Assembly: GCA_964528055.1 (NCBI GenBank)
Contig: CAZGQM010000010.1
Span: 62,001-126,000 of the forward strand
Direction: 5' to 3'
Length of the DNA stretch: 64,000 nucleotides
Source of the DNA: Geoanaerobacter sp964528055
Lineage (GTDB): Bacteria; Desulfobacterota; Desulfuromonadia; Geobacterales; DSM-12255
The notes below the pieces were generated by a model that had not been told where the DNA came from, did not search any database, and was given only the letters and a program-made list of their open reading frames with translations. Below, in pieces: positions 51,626 to 61,054 of this stretch. The translations under genes were made by a program, and so were the position numbers. Within the stretch, counting starts at the first letter, position 1; every line of letters begins with the position of its first letter.

Positions 51626-53644
51626 TTAGACTGCTACCATTGCCATCCGGTAGCAGCGAAGACAGCGTTCTGCTTCGCGAACGGCCTGACTGTTGACGAA
51701 GCCAAGTTCTACTTCCTGATAGTTGCCCTTGCTGGCGCGTTCCTTGCCGTGTATCTCGGTCTGGTGTTCTCTGTGTGCCGAGTCAAGCCAGGGAACCTGT
51801 TCGTTCTTATCGTACACGCTCATATACGAAAGGATGTCCTCCATCAATTCGTCGTCGGTAATGTAGGCCTTCCCCTCTTCCAGCCAGCGCTGGATAACCC
51901 TGGCGGCGCGGTGGGCATTGCCTACACAGGCAACAACGGTAAGCGGGCCGATCTCGGCATCCCCACCGGCAAAGACGCCATCCAGATCCGTAATCAGGGT
52001 TCTGGCAAGCTCATTTCCCATCCCGTCCTTCAGCCCCTTGCCGTCCGCGCCCTTAAGCGGGACAAACTTGGTCACAATGGTGTTCCACTTGGTAACATCT
52101 ATCCCGATATCAGCCGGGATGAAAGAGAGATCCGGGTCCTGACCGATCGCTGGGATTACCGTGTCGCACTCAACAATAAACTCGCTGCCGGCTACAGGTT
52201 CCGGACGGCGGCGACCGGAGGCGTCCGGTTCACCCATGGCCATCCTGACGCACTCAACGCCAATAACGGTCTCGTTGTCATCAACGACGATCTTGGTCGG
52301 TAGAACCTGGAATTCGAAACGTACACCTTCCTCATCGGCACCGTCGACTTCCCAGGAATCTGCCGGCATTTCCTTGCGGGATCGGCGGTAGAGAAGGACC
52401 GATTCCTCGGCCCCTTCCCGAAGGGCAACACGAACGCAGTCAATGGCTGTGTTACCGCCGCCGACCACGCAGACCTTCTTTCCCATTCCGGTCGGCTTGC
52501 CCATATAAGCCTCACGAAGGAAATCGATACCACCCTTGAGAAAGCCCTTATACCCCTTATCTTCACCCTCAACACCCATAGGCTTCGAACGGTGGGCACC
52601 TGGAGCAAGGAAGACCGCGTCGAATTTCTGTTTCAGTTCCGCCAGCGAAATATCCTTGCCAATCCTGGTGTCGTAAACGATCTTAACTCCCATGCTCGCT
52701 ATGATGTCGATGTCTCGCTGGAGAATGTGACGCGGCATGCGATAGGCCGGAATACCGACAGCGATCATTCCGCCGCCGTACCCTTCGGGTAGTGCCTCGT
52801 AGATGGTGCAGGGATAGCCCTCGAGAGCAAGATAGTAGGCTGCTGCCAGTCCTGCAGGTCCAGCGCCTACAACTGCAACGGTCTTGTTCTTTCGCGGCTT
52901 GGGCTGCATCGGTGGAGCATGATGGTGCTGCCACTCGTAGTCGGATGCGGAGCGCTTGAGGACCATGATACTGACCGGTTCATCCACTTGCTTTCGTCGG
53001 CATGCGGTTTCACAGGGATGCGGACATACCCGGCCGCAGACCGAAGGGAGCGGCATGTTCTCGCGGACGACCTCAAGAGACTCTTCGAATCGGCACTCCT
53101 TAATCGCCTCGATGTAGGTCGGGATGTCGATATGAGCTGGGCACTTATCCTGGCAGGGAGCGGTGTATTTGTGAATGTATCTGTGTCCTTCTGATGCACT
53201 CTTGTTTCCGTGTATGTAGGCAAGATAGTCGTCACGGAAATGCTGGACCGAATCAAACACAGGTACCGTTGACGTGGGGCATAGTGTACACTTGCAGTTT
53301 TTCAGAAGGTCAGCCAGATCCGCAATGGTTGCAAGATCAGACTCTTTTCCCTTGCCGGAGATAATGCCGGCCAGGGTGTCCATCAGAACCTTGGTCCCCT
53401 TCTTGCCCGGGCTGCATTTCCCGCAGCAGTAGAGGGTCTGCACCCGCCGCATATACTCGGCAGCCATTGCCGGCACATCCACGCCATTGTCGTAGACGAT
53501 TATCCCGTCCCATCCCATGAAGGCGGCCAGCGACCTCTCTCCGTCCAAGGTTGTCGGCAGTTTGAACACCGCCTCCTTTGCCTCGCCGCCTGAGCGGTTA
53601 TCAACTATGCTTCTACCCCAGCTGGAAAAAACCACCTGTGCCAC
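51626..53644 (-). CDS. sfrB: NADPH oxidoreductase beta subunit SfrB
   Basis: 672 residues from GTG 53644, 5 bases behind GGAGG. The frame runs 99 bases further upstream but without a ribosome site. The N-terminal 130 residues resemble the NuoF 4Fe-4S end (YCCGKCSPGKKGT), then a GltD-like half: CQDKCPAHIDIP and CGRVCPHPCETACRR (Fe-S), FAD loop VAVVGAGPAGLAAAYYLA, and NADPH loop VCVVGGGNTAIDCVRVAL, with ATGEPD-like later segments DTVIPAIGQDPD. This is the FAD/NADPH-binding partner of SfrA. Divergent from an aminopeptidase gene; 53645-53931 lacks a promoter I could support. Confidence 0.83.
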   Translation of the reverse strand: MAQVVFSSWGRSIVDNRSGGEAKEAVFKLPTTLDGERSLAAFMGWDGIIVYDNGVDVPAMAAEYMRRVQTLYCCGKCSPGKKGTKVLMDTLAGIISGKGKESDLATIADLADLLKNCKCTLCPTSTVPVFDSVQHFRDDYLAYIHGNKSASEGHRYIHKYTAPCQDKCPAHIDIPTYIEAIKECRFEESLEVVRENMPLPSVCGRVCPHPCETACRRKQVDEPVSIMVLKRSASDYEWQHHHAPPMQPKPRKNKTVAVVGAGPAGLAAAYYLALEGYPCTIYEALPEGYGGGMIAVGIPAYRMPRHILQRDIDIIASMGVKIVYDTRIGKDISLAELKQKFDAVFLAPGAHRSKPMGVEGEDKGYKGFLKGGIDFLREAYMGKPTGMGKKVCVVGGGNTAIDCVRVALREGAEESVLLYRRSRKEMPADSWEVDGADEEGVRFEFQVLPTKIVVDDNETVIGVECVRMAMGEPDASGRRRPEPVAGSEFIVECDTVIPAIGQDPDLSFIPADIGIDVTKWNTIVTKFVPLKGADGKGLKDGMGNELARTLITDLDGVFAGGDAEIGPLTVVACVGNAHRAARVIQRWLEEGKAYITDDELMEDILSYMSVYDKNEQVPWLDSAHREHQTEIHGKERASKGNYQEVELGFVNSQAVREAERCLRCYRMAMVAV

Positions 53645-53931
53645 GTGCGCCTCCGAATAACCGTGCGGCAGTGCCCGGAAATTAAAGTAACTAACTGTTT
53701 TTATATGGAAAAACAACGAACTGCCTGTGTATACAGTATGCAACTATTAGCACAACAAACCTTGTATAATCAAGCTAAAAAAACAATCCATTGGAAATTA
53801 TTCAGAATTGCATGCTCCCTTCGCCTCTGATATACCGTGATGTGAAAGCTGTTGACGAAACAGATCTAAACCTATACTCAGATTATTTTTGTACGGCATC
53901 AGACTAATCGTTTATCAGGAAAGGAAAACCG

Positions 53932-55071
53932 ATGGCCGGAATGGAGCAGTTCAGCGAGGCATTTGCATCGCTTTTTGAAACAAACATGGGGGTTATGCCC
54001 GGTGAGCGGATCATAGTATTCGGCGACGAGATACGTCCTGACGAAAAGCTTGACACAGTCGATGCCAATCGGCGACAGAGTCTTGCCAAGGTTGCAGAAG
54101 CTGCGTCATCCTTTGCCATGGCAAGCTACGGGAACTCCCGTTTTATCTGCTTTCCGGCTACACCCGCCTCTGGTGCAGAACCTCCTGGCCTGCTATGGCG
54201 AGCAGTTTTTGGGGAAAACATCGTCTCCGAATTCAAGGCAGAAGGAATACTGGATAGGCTTCTGCTTAAATCCGCTGATGAAAATGATCTTGCAAGGGCG
54301 AACGAAATAGTCATCGCCCGAAGTGCCGAGGTGGCCGATGTAGTGGTGGCTATGTCAAACAACTCGACCAGCCACACCCGATTCCGCGCACTGGCCAATG
54401 CTTCCGGAACCCGCTTTGCAAGCCTTCCACACTTTGATCCTGAGATGTTTTTCACCTCCATGCGTGTGAACTGGCAGGAGCTGGCAGCCCGGACCGCGCG
54501 TCTGGCAGGGGCTTTACGTGATGCGGTGGAACTGCGTCTTTCCACCCCCAACGGGACCAGAATCTCATTTGTTACTGCAGGCCGGCGTGCAGCAGGTGAT
54601 GACGGCCTTCTCGTCACAGCAGGCAGTTTCGGGAACCTACCGGCCGGCGAGGTCTATCTTGCTCCCCTTGAGGGGACAAGCGAGGGTGAACTTGTACTGG
54701 AGTATGCTCCGACCCGCAAACTGGAGTCGCCTCTCCACCTGATAGTCAGCAAAGGCCTGGTGACCGATGTCATTGGCAACGACCCCCACGCCGCAATTCT
54801 GAGAGGTCTGTTTGCAGAAAACCCTTTGACCAGAAACATAGCTGAACTCGGCATCGGCACCAACGATCGCGCCAGCCGCCCGGACAACATACTGGAAGCG
54901 GAGAAGATCCTTGGGACCGTGCATGTCGCCCTTGGCGACAACTCTGGGTTTGGTGGCATCGTACAGGTTCCGTTTCATGAAGACTATATCTTTTACCAGC
55001 CCACCCTCAAGGCATTGATGGCAGCAGGAAACGAGATTACCCTTCTGGAAAATGGCTCTCTGGTCGTTTGA
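53932..55071 (+). CDS. M29-family aminopeptidase
   Basis: 379 residues. The C-terminal half carries the M29 metal-binding motif set: LPAGEVYLAPLEGTSEG (Glu), NIAELGIGTN (Glu), EKILGTVHVALGDNSGFGG (His, Asp) and VPFHEDYI (His, Asp). The N-terminal half is less conserved. Cleaves N-terminal residues from peptides with two metal ions. Substrate preference unknown. Ribosome site AGGAAAGGA. It precedes coaE by 86 bases, probably one transcript. Confidence 0.88.
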   Translation: MAGMEQFSEAFASLFETNMGVMPGERIIVFGDEIRPDEKLDTVDANRRQSLAKVAEAASSFAMASYGNSRFICFPATPASGAEPPGLLWRAVFGENIVSEFKAEGILDRLLLKSADENDLARANEIVIARSAEVADVVVAMSNNSTSHTRFRALANASGTRFASLPHFDPEMFFTSMRVNWQELAARTARLAGALRDAVELRLSTPNGTRISFVTAGRRAAGDDGLLVTAGSFGNLPAGEVYLAPLEGTSEGELVLEYAPTRKLESPLHLIVSKGLVTDVIGNDPHAAILRGLFAENPLTRNIAELGIGTNDRASRPDNILEAEKILGTVHVALGDNSGFGGIVQVPFHEDYIFYQPTLKALMAAGNEITLLENGSLVV

Positions 55072-55157
55072 CCCCCTCGTAGAGCCATAGCACAATCGTC
55101 AGACCAACACAGTTGACAGTTAAATGCCATATGGGAGAATAATCGTCTGAGGAATCT

Positions 55158-55769
55158 ATGAGGATAATCGGTCTGACCGGCGGCATAGCATCAGGAAAGA
55201 GTACCGTAGCACGTCTTCTTGAAAAACTGGGGGCATCGGTTATTGACGCCGACATGTTGGCCCGTGATGTGGTGAAATCAGGAAGTCCGGCCCATGCCGC
55301 CATTGTCGAGACGTTTGGTTCAGCAATTCTGACCCCCGACGGATCAATCGATCGTCCTGCACTTGGAGCAATTGTCTTTGCAGAGCCAGAATCGCGAAGA
55401 CTACTTGAGGCTATAACTCATCCCGCAATTGCCAGACTCTCTGAAGAGCGCCTGGCGCAACTTAGAGCTGAAGGGACAGCGGTTGCCATCTACATGGCAC
55501 CCCTTTTGATCGAGGCTGGCATAACTAAGCGTGTCGATGAGGTCTGGGTGGTCTACACAGACCTCGATACCCAGTTGAAGCGACTGATGCAAAGAGACGG
55601 GATCAGTCGTGAAGATGCACTCAGGAGAATACGCAGCCAGATGCCAATGGATGAGAAGAGGCGATACGGAAAGGTGATCATCGATAATAGAGGCGGTTTG
55701 GAAGAGACGGAACGACAGGTTAGAGAAGCTTGGGCGAGGGAGATTCCGGGAGGAGTGACCAGGGACTAG
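55158..55769 (+). CDS. coaE: Dephospho-CoA kinase
   Basis: 203 residues. P-loop GLTGGIASGKSTVARLL at 5-21, the Asp in VIDADMLAR near 33, ITHPAIARL near 88-96, VYTDLDTQLKRLMQRDG, and SQMPMDEKRRYGKVIIDN near 158-175. Last step of coenzyme A synthesis. Ribosome site TGAGGA. Confidence 0.96.
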   Translation: MRIIGLTGGIASGKSTVARLLEKLGASVIDADMLARDVVKSGSPAHAAIVETFGSAILTPDGSIDRPALGAIVFAEPESRRLLEAITHPAIARLSEERLAQLRAEGTAVAIYMAPLLIEAGITKRVDEVWVVYTDLDTQLKRLMQRDGISREDALRRIRSQMPMDEKRRYGKVIIDNRGGLEETERQVREAWAREIPGGVTRD

Positions 55770-55810
55770 CAACGAATCAGCCAATCCCCGATCACCAGTC
55801 ACCGGTTACA

Positions 55811-56593
55811 CTATTTGTGATATCCAAGTTTCGATGATATCTCTTCAGCAGCCTTCTTTACGAGGGGAATCAGCTCTTTTTCAATACGCTCTTCGGAAAA
55901 GCGCATGGAGGGCCCGGAGATGCTCACGGCACCAATGATTCTGCGTGTGTAGTCGCGAATAGGTGCACTGACACAACGAACGCCGCTGTCCAGTTCCTCA
56001 TTGTCAACGGCATAGCCCCGTTCGGCAACAGTTACAAGGTGTTTCTTGAGCTGTTCCTTGTCGCTTATGGTGTTCTCAGTGTAACGTTTTAGTTCCTTAC
56101 TCGGGATGTAGTTATCCAACTCTTCATCGGTCATGTAGGCCAGTTGCACCTTGCCTGCTGCCGTGCAGTAAGCAGGAAGTCGCGACCCCACTCTTGGCAC
56201 GACCCTGACGGTCAGATCGGTTTCTACTGTGTCAAGATAGACGATGTGAAAGTCCTTGAGGATCGCAACATAGGTAGTCTCGTTGCACTCCCTGACCAGG
56301 GCTTCGAGAACCGGTCGTGACTGGCGGAGAAGGCCCATCTGCCGGATAAAGGTCTGACCGAGCTCAAGCGTCTTGAGACCGAGGCGATAGTTCTCCGTGA
56401 CCTTATTCTGCTCAATGTAACTTCTTGACTCAAGTGTCGCCAGAAGCCGGAAGACATTGTTTTTATGCAGTTTGAGCCGCTTGCTCAGTTCAGTCACACC
56501 CAGTTCGTCAATATCGCCTTGAAACTGTTCAAGCAGATCAAGGGCGTGATCAACCGCCTGGATTATATATTCTGATTTTTCCTTTTTTGCCAT
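55811..56593 (-). CDS. IclR-family transcriptional regulator
   Basis: 260 residues from ATG 56593 behind AGGTGA. A TTG at 56677 is in frame but lies past the promoter elements. The N-terminal winged helix-turn-helix (QAVDHALDLLEQF to LATLESRSYIEQN) is followed by the IclR effector domain (about 80-255): GQTFIRQMGLLRQSRPVLEAL, RVGSRLPAYCTAAGKVQLA, GVRCVSAPIRDYTRRIIGAVSISGP. The ligand is usually a small carboxylate or aromatic acid. Divergent from uspA. Neither its regulated gene nor its ligand is shown here. Confidence 0.94.
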   Translation of the reverse strand: MAKKEKSEYIIQAVDHALDLLEQFQGDIDELGVTELSKRLKLHKNNVFRLLATLESRSYIEQNKVTENYRLGLKTLELGQTFIRQMGLLRQSRPVLEALVRECNETTYVAILKDFHIVYLDTVETDLTVRVVPRVGSRLPAYCTAAGKVQLAYMTDEELDNYIPSKELKRYTENTISDKEQLKKHLVTVAERGYAVDNEELDSGVRCVSAPIRDYTRRIIGAVSISGPSMRFSEERIEKELIPLVKKAAEEISSKLGYHK

Positions 56594-56620
56594 GAGTGTC
56601 ACCTGTGTAAGATTTAAAAA

Positions 56621-56635
56621 CCTATAATTTATAGG
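56621..56635. promoter_or_regulatory. Palindrome upstream of the IclR regulator
   Basis: CCTATA-ATT-TATAGG, a 6-base perfect inverted repeat 28 bases before the start codon. A candidate operator. Confidence 0.4.
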
Positions 56636-56800
56636 CGGATGATTTCTGGATGTCAAGACAAAACACCATACCAGCAACCGTTCGATCAGGAGAGCTTCTT
56701 GATTGTTTTATTCGAATACCGTTCTTCAAGGTAACATTACAACCAGCAATCCAATTAATAATGAAACTGTCCCATAATTTTAGGAAAATACATCTATAAA

Positions 56801-56829
56801 ATGATAGAATAATGTTCTATAATTGTCAA
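56801..56829 (-). promoter_or_regulatory. Promoter of the IclR regulator with embedded palindrome
   Basis: TTGACA (56829-56824), 17-base spacer, TATCAT (56806-56801). The spacer and -10 box overlap ATAGAA-N5-TTCTAT (56804-56820), a likely operator. Leader of about 200 bases to ATG 56593. 56594-56902 holds these sites and no gene. Confidence 0.65.
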
Positions 56830-56902
56830 CAATGAAAAACGACATCCATAGGCTGATCTCCTAAACGGTGACACTCTAGGACCTGTCGACCTGGAGTACG
56901 CA

Positions 56903-57358
56903 ATGTTGAGCATCCCCAAACAGATACTTGTCGCAATCGATGGCACCCCCCTATCAGACAAAGCGGCAGATGAAGCAGTCCGAATGGCGGCCTGCTCAAA
57001 GGGGCCTATCAAAAGCAGGATACTTGCACTCCTTGTTCTGCCCAATGCACCGAGGAATACCTATAACGATTTCGTACCGACTCCTCCTGTTACGGAGACA
57101 GACAATTGGGACGATTTCAGGCGACGAATATTCTATGTCATTGAGAAAAATGCCGCCGATGCCGGAATTCCGCTCGATATCCGCGTCGCCTATGGAGATC
57201 CGGCAGATGAGCTTTTAACCCTGGCAGAACGCGAAAACGTAGATGTTATCGTCATCGGCAGTTCCGGCAAGGGTTTCATAAAGAGGAATGTGATAGGGAG
57301 TGTTTCCCATAAGGTGGTCAAGAACGCAAAATGCTCGGTCTATGTGGTTCGAGGATAG
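56903..57358 (+). CDS. Universal stress protein UspA family
   Basis: 151 residues. Single Usp domain: N-terminal ILVAIDGTPLSDKAADEAVRMA and the C-terminal ATP-binding pattern GSSGKGFIKRNVIGSVSHKVV with the G-2x-G-9x-G(S/T) spacing. Probably ATP-binding and stress-responsive by family, specific role unknown. Ribosome site GGAG. Divergent from the IclR gene. Confidence 0.93.
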   Translation: MLSIPKQILVAIDGTPLSDKAADEAVRMAACSKGPIKSRILALLVLPNAPRNTYNDFVPTPPVTETDNWDDFRRRIFYVIEKNAADAGIPLDIRVAYGDPADELLTLAERENVDVIVIGSSGKGFIKRNVIGSVSHKVVKNAKCSVYVVRG

Positions 57359-57459
57359 CCTTTCCGTTTCAAATCAAGGCGGCGAGGATTGATCTCTGTC
57401 AGTACGCTGTGGTGCCGATGATGCACCATTGATGATAGCGCCCGGATCTGGAATTGGAA

Positions 57460-58254
57460 TCAAGGGGCGAACTTCTCAGTTTCTGTTCTCAGGTATACAA
57501 GGATCTCCCGAAGGCTTGCGATAATGATCTGTTCATCCTTGGGAAACTCATGCGGGGAGAGTTCGAGGGTCAACGTGTGGTCGTAGTCGGTATTGCGAAG
57601 GTGATTCAGGAATCGGGTTAGGGGTAGTATGCCATGGCCTGGCAGCAGATGCTCCTTCCCATGCCCGTAGTCCGAGAAATGTATATTCCGGATTCTACCG
57701 GTATTATAGAAAAGATAGAAATCATTTATAAAATTGGTTTTGCCCGAACCCATATGGGTGCAGTCGAAGGTCAGATCCAGGTTTCTCTCCATGATAAAGT
57801 CAATCATCGCGGCAGTGGTTGAAAGGATATAGTGGTTTAGTTTGAAGCGGCCCAACCAGGGCATGTTCTCCAACGTAACCGAAACCCCATTTTCGCCAAT
57901 TTCCTGCTGAAAGTCCCGAATCCTGTACATCCAACGCCAGAAACCAAACTCACCCCCCATCCACGACGGAGGATGGAAATTCACCAGTGGCACCCCGCAC
58001 TCTGCGGCAACCTCTACGGAGCGTTTCAGGGAATCGATCGGTCCTCCCCATCCATCCAGCGGCATAAAGGGCGAATGAATAGAGAGAATCGGCAGAATTG
58101 AACCGAGTTCACTCACTAGTTTCTTTGGGTTAACCTTCTGGAAATCGTGGTTTATGATCAGTTCCAACCCGTCGAAACCGACCTCGGCCGCTATTTCGAA
58201 GACCTGTCTCAGGGGAAAGGTATAGAGTGTTCCCGAGGAGATGGAGATCAGCAT
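57460..58254 (-). CDS. Sugar phosphate isomerase/epimerase-like TIM-barrel protein
   Basis: 264 residues from ATG 58254, 9 bases behind GGAGAA. A start at 58344 would overlap the gene upstream by 50 bases. Xylose isomerase-like TIM barrel: EVGFDGLELIINHDF, LSIHSPFMP, PLVNFHPPSW, VTLENMPWLG, LTFDCTHMGSG, IRNIHFSDYGHGKEHLLPGHG, LTLELSPHEF. Conserved acidic and His residues fit a divalent-metal site. Substrate unknown. Last gene of the transport run below, with no evident terminator. Confidence 0.8.
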   Translation of the reverse strand: MLISISSGTLYTFPLRQVFEIAAEVGFDGLELIINHDFQKVNPKKLVSELGSILPILSIHSPFMPLDGWGGPIDSLKRSVEVAAECGVPLVNFHPPSWMGGEFGFWRWMYRIRDFQQEIGENGVSVTLENMPWLGRFKLNHYILSTTAAMIDFIMERNLDLTFDCTHMGSGKTNFINDFYLFYNTGRIRNIHFSDYGHGKEHLLPGHGILPLTRFLNHLRNTDYDHTLTLELSPHEFPKDEQIIIASLREILVYLRTETEKFAP

Positions 58255-58294
58255 CTGAAGGAGTTCTCCCGGCAATGGAGTTGCCAGTAACTGT

Positions 58295-59500
58295 TCATAT
58301 CTCGACACTCTGATATACGATTCGTTGAAGATTGAACAGGGCATCCAGCCCCTGCTTCAGACTGAGCTCCTGATCATGGCTTAATTCGTCAGGCTCAAAA
58401 TAAAATCCGAAGCGTTCACCCCCCTTGCCGGAAATTTCAAGTTGCACCTTTATTTTGATGAAATCATGATAGGCCCTCAGGAGGTTTGCAGTCTGGCTTA
58501 CCCCCAGCTCTCCAGCTTCCAGAAGAAGCCTGATTCGCTCTGGCGTTGAGGTTGAGGATATCCCGGCACGTATGGAGAGGATACGGACGGTCAAGACAAG
58601 GGGGGTCAGCGTGGACTGAATAAGGTTGAATTCCCCCCGATGACCTCCCCTCTTTTCAAGCTTGAGTCTGCCGAAGAAATTGAATCCCACCGGCATGATC
58701 GATACGGTTCGCAATGCCCCCTGTAGGCTGGACTGGTCGCTGCGAAGCGTCTCGTATGCTGCAGAATGGAGTCTTCCCGCCAGCTCTTCACTCCCGGACA
58801 TCAGACGCAGATCACAGATGCGAGCGATTTCGCCGAAAGAGCCGGGCGTTGCGGCGAGTGAGGCGATCCGCTTCCTCCAAGCCTCTTCGCTTGCTACCCT
58901 CGCTGGGCCGAGAGGCTTCATCCCACCAGGCCCGATTATCCCGAGACTATCCAGAAGAGTCGATATTTCATCCCCGAGGAGTGAAAACCAGGCAGTATCT
59001 TCCGCACCGTCATCCTGGTAGATCAACAGCAGATTGCACGATGTGGAGAGAGTTGCCTCGCTACGCCCGCAATAACCGATTCCGCAACATGCATATGCTC
59101 TGGGAGGAGGACCGATCCTGGCCTCCAAAGATCTGATAGCCCAGTCTATCAACCTGTCACGACATTTTGTGCAGAAGGCATGCAGAGCCAGAACGGACTG
59201 ACGGCGGAGGAAAAATTCCCCTCCCAGCCTCATGCAGTCGGTATACTGCCGCTCCAGCTCCGCAAGGTCAGCAGAGGCTGTCAAAGCATCAAGCGCCTGT
59301 TCAAGGTCGGCAAGAAACTTCTCCTCCCAGACCCTTTCATCCCTGAACCCTTTAGTGATTCCGTCAAGCAGAACCAGATGCTGTTCAGGCATCAAATAGG
59401 ATGTTTGTTCAGCAATCATCTGGTCGAGCACTTCAAACAGCTCCTGTATAGTGCTGCTGCCAAGGATGTCCCCCCCCCTGCCGCCGAGAATTAATGACAT
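58295..59500 (-). CDS. DUF294-like protein with a degenerate nucleotidyltransferase site
   Basis: 401 residues. About residues 40-130 are helical and precede YACCGIGYCGRSEATLSTSCNLLLIYQDD (136-164 region), which is the nucleotidyltransferase core of DUF294 proteins. In that family the core has a G-S-x-G-R-x-E and a T-D-Q-D. Here the aspartates expected after the threonine are S-C-N, so the metal site looks lost. The C-terminal 200 residues match DUF294_C (MKPLGPARVASEEAWRKRI, ICDLRLMSGSEEL). No CBS or cyclic-nucleotide domain is seen. Placed next to a sodium-solute symporter as in other genomes. Likely a regulator of that transporter (inference). Confidence 0.75.
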   Translation of the reverse strand: MSLILGGRGGDILGSSTIQELFEVLDQMIAEQTSYLMPEQHLVLLDGITKGFRDERVWEEKFLADLEQALDALTASADLAELERQYTDCMRLGGEFFLRRQSVLALHAFCTKCRDRLIDWAIRSLEARIGPPPRAYACCGIGYCGRSEATLSTSCNLLLIYQDDGAEDTAWFSLLGDEISTLLDSLGIIGPGGMKPLGPARVASEEAWRKRIASLAATPGSFGEIARICDLRLMSGSEELAGRLHSAAYETLRSDQSSLQGALRTVSIMPVGFNFFGRLKLEKRGGHRGEFNLIQSTLTPLVLTVRILSIRAGISSTSTPERIRLLLEAGELGVSQTANLLRAYHDFIKIKVQLEISGKGGERFGFYFEPDELSHDQELSLKQGLDALFNLQRIVYQSVEI

Positions 59501-59524
59501 GCGAATCTCCGTGAATCGTCTTGA

Positions 59525-61054
59525 CTAATCAAGCTGGCCGTGAACCTCTCTGGCAAGGAACTGACGCATCTTTTCAGGTGGAGGTGGTGTCAGTAACGAT
59601 ACCGTGATCATTACCATGATAACCAGAGGAGCCCCACAGAAGGCCGAAGAGGTAATCGGGAAAAGGGTCGCGACCAGAGGGATGAACCGCCCGAAAAGCG
59701 GTTCTGAAAATGTAATGAGCATGCCGGTGAGCATGCCGGCAATAACACCGTAGCCATTGGCCCTGCTCCACCAGATCCCCAAGAGGAAGGCAGGGAATAT
59801 GGTATTTCCGGCAAGCGCGAAGGCAGTTGCCGTTATCTCAGCGATCATACCCGGCGGGGTCATGGCGCATAGGGTTGCTATGCAAGCCAGCACAAGCATT
59901 GCACCCCTTGCTACGATCATCTTGCGGCTCTCCGTGGCCTGCGTGTTAATGATCCGATAGTAGATATCGTGGGAAAAAGAGGCTGCTCCACTGATAAGCA
60001 ACCCTGCGCTGGTGAAGAAGGCGGCACAGGTCGCACCTGCAGCGAGTATCCCAACCATCCAGATCGGAACCCCCCCCATCACAGAGGATTTGATGACTAT
60101 GATGTCTGCCATGGTACGCGCTGCTGTCGGAGAGAGTATGATGCCGCTGCGGGCGTCCATCAGACGGGCAAATACGGCGTAGGCTGGTGCGGACCAATAG
60201 ATCAGTGCGATGAAAAATAGCCCCCAGACAAGACTCCAGCGAGCGTCTCGGATATTGGGAACGGTGTAGAAACGGGATAGTATGTGGGGGAGCCCTGCGG
60301 TTCCCACCATCAGGGTGAAACAGAGTGCTATCCATTGAAACAGGGTGCCGTTTGCAAATGGTGCACTTACATTGATGTTGAACTCCCGGGTCAGATCCTG
60401 TATCGCGACACCGTAGCCAACCTGAGGAAGCAGCCAGAAATACCCCAGGTTGTGGGCGAGATACATGAGAGGTGCGATGAACGAGACTATCAGGACAAAG
60501 TAATGGAGCTGCTGGTTGCGAGCCACTCCAAGCATCCCCGCCACAACGACATAGGAGATTACTGCGGCTGAACCAAGCAGCAACCCTCGGCTGTAATCCA
60601 GCCCGAAAAGCCAGGCGAAGATCATACCGATACCCTTGAACTGAGCAATGGTATAGATCAGGGCAATCGCCATGGATATGACTGCAGAGATGATTCGTGC
60701 GTTAGGTGATGCGTAGCGTTCGCCGACAAAATCCGGGGCTGTGTATTTACCGAATCGCCGGATCTGGCCGGCCATCAGCACCAACAGCAGTACATAGCCT
60801 CCTGTCCAGCCAATTACATAAGCCAGAGCAAAATACCCGTTAAGATAGATAAGCCCGGCCATACCGAGGAAGCTGGCAGCGCTCATCCAGTTGCTGGCGA
60901 TGGCCGCACCTCCTCCGATCCGGCCGATGTAACGACCAGCGAAAAGATATTCGGAAGAGTCGCGCGCCTTGTGTATAAGGCCTACTACGATGAACAGGGT
61001 CAGCACCCCGGCAACGATGAGTATGGGCCAGACTTGAGCTGCGCTGTCACTCAT
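59525..61054 (-). CDS. Sodium/solute symporter family protein, acetate-permease-like
   Basis: 509 residues, about 13 membrane helices. The SSS-type signature GRYIGRIGGGAAIASNWMSAASFLGMAGLIYL opens the core. Later GTAGLPHILSRFYTVPNIRDARWSLVWGLFF and GLLISGAASFSHDIYY match the ActP/VC2705-like branch. Transports a small monocarboxylate such as acetate with sodium by family. The substrate is not proven. It overlaps the small DUF4212 subunit by 8 bases. Confidence 0.88.
   Translation of the reverse strand: MSDSAAQVWPILIVAGVLTLFIVVGLIHKARDSSEYLFAGRYIGRIGGGAAIASNWMSAASFLGMAGLIYLNGYFALAYVIGWTGGYVLLLVLMAGQIRRFGKYTAPDFVGERYASPNARIISAVISMAIALIYTIAQFKGIGMIFAWLFGLDYSRGLLLGSAAVISYVVVAGMLGVARNQQLHYFVLIVSFIAPLMYLAHNLGYFWLLPQVGYGVAIQDLTREFNINVSAPFANGTLFQWIALCFTLMVGTAGLPHILSRFYTVPNIRDARWSLVWGLFFIALIYWSAPAYAVFARLMDARSGIILSPTAARTMADIIVIKSSVMGGVPIWMVGILAAGATCAAFFTSAGLLISGAASFSHDIYYRIINTQATESRKMIVARGAMLVLACIATLCAMTPPGMIAEITATAFALAGNTIFPAFLLGIWWSRANGYGVIAGMLTGMLITFSEPLFGRFIPLVATLFPITSSAFCGAPLVIMVMITVSLLTPPPPEKMRQFLAREVHGQLD

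Noticed and set aside
53645..53931. Search for promoters between sfrB and the aminopeptidase.
   Set aside because: Several AT-rich hexamer pairs exist, none with good spacing and both boxes. Nothing could be assigned.
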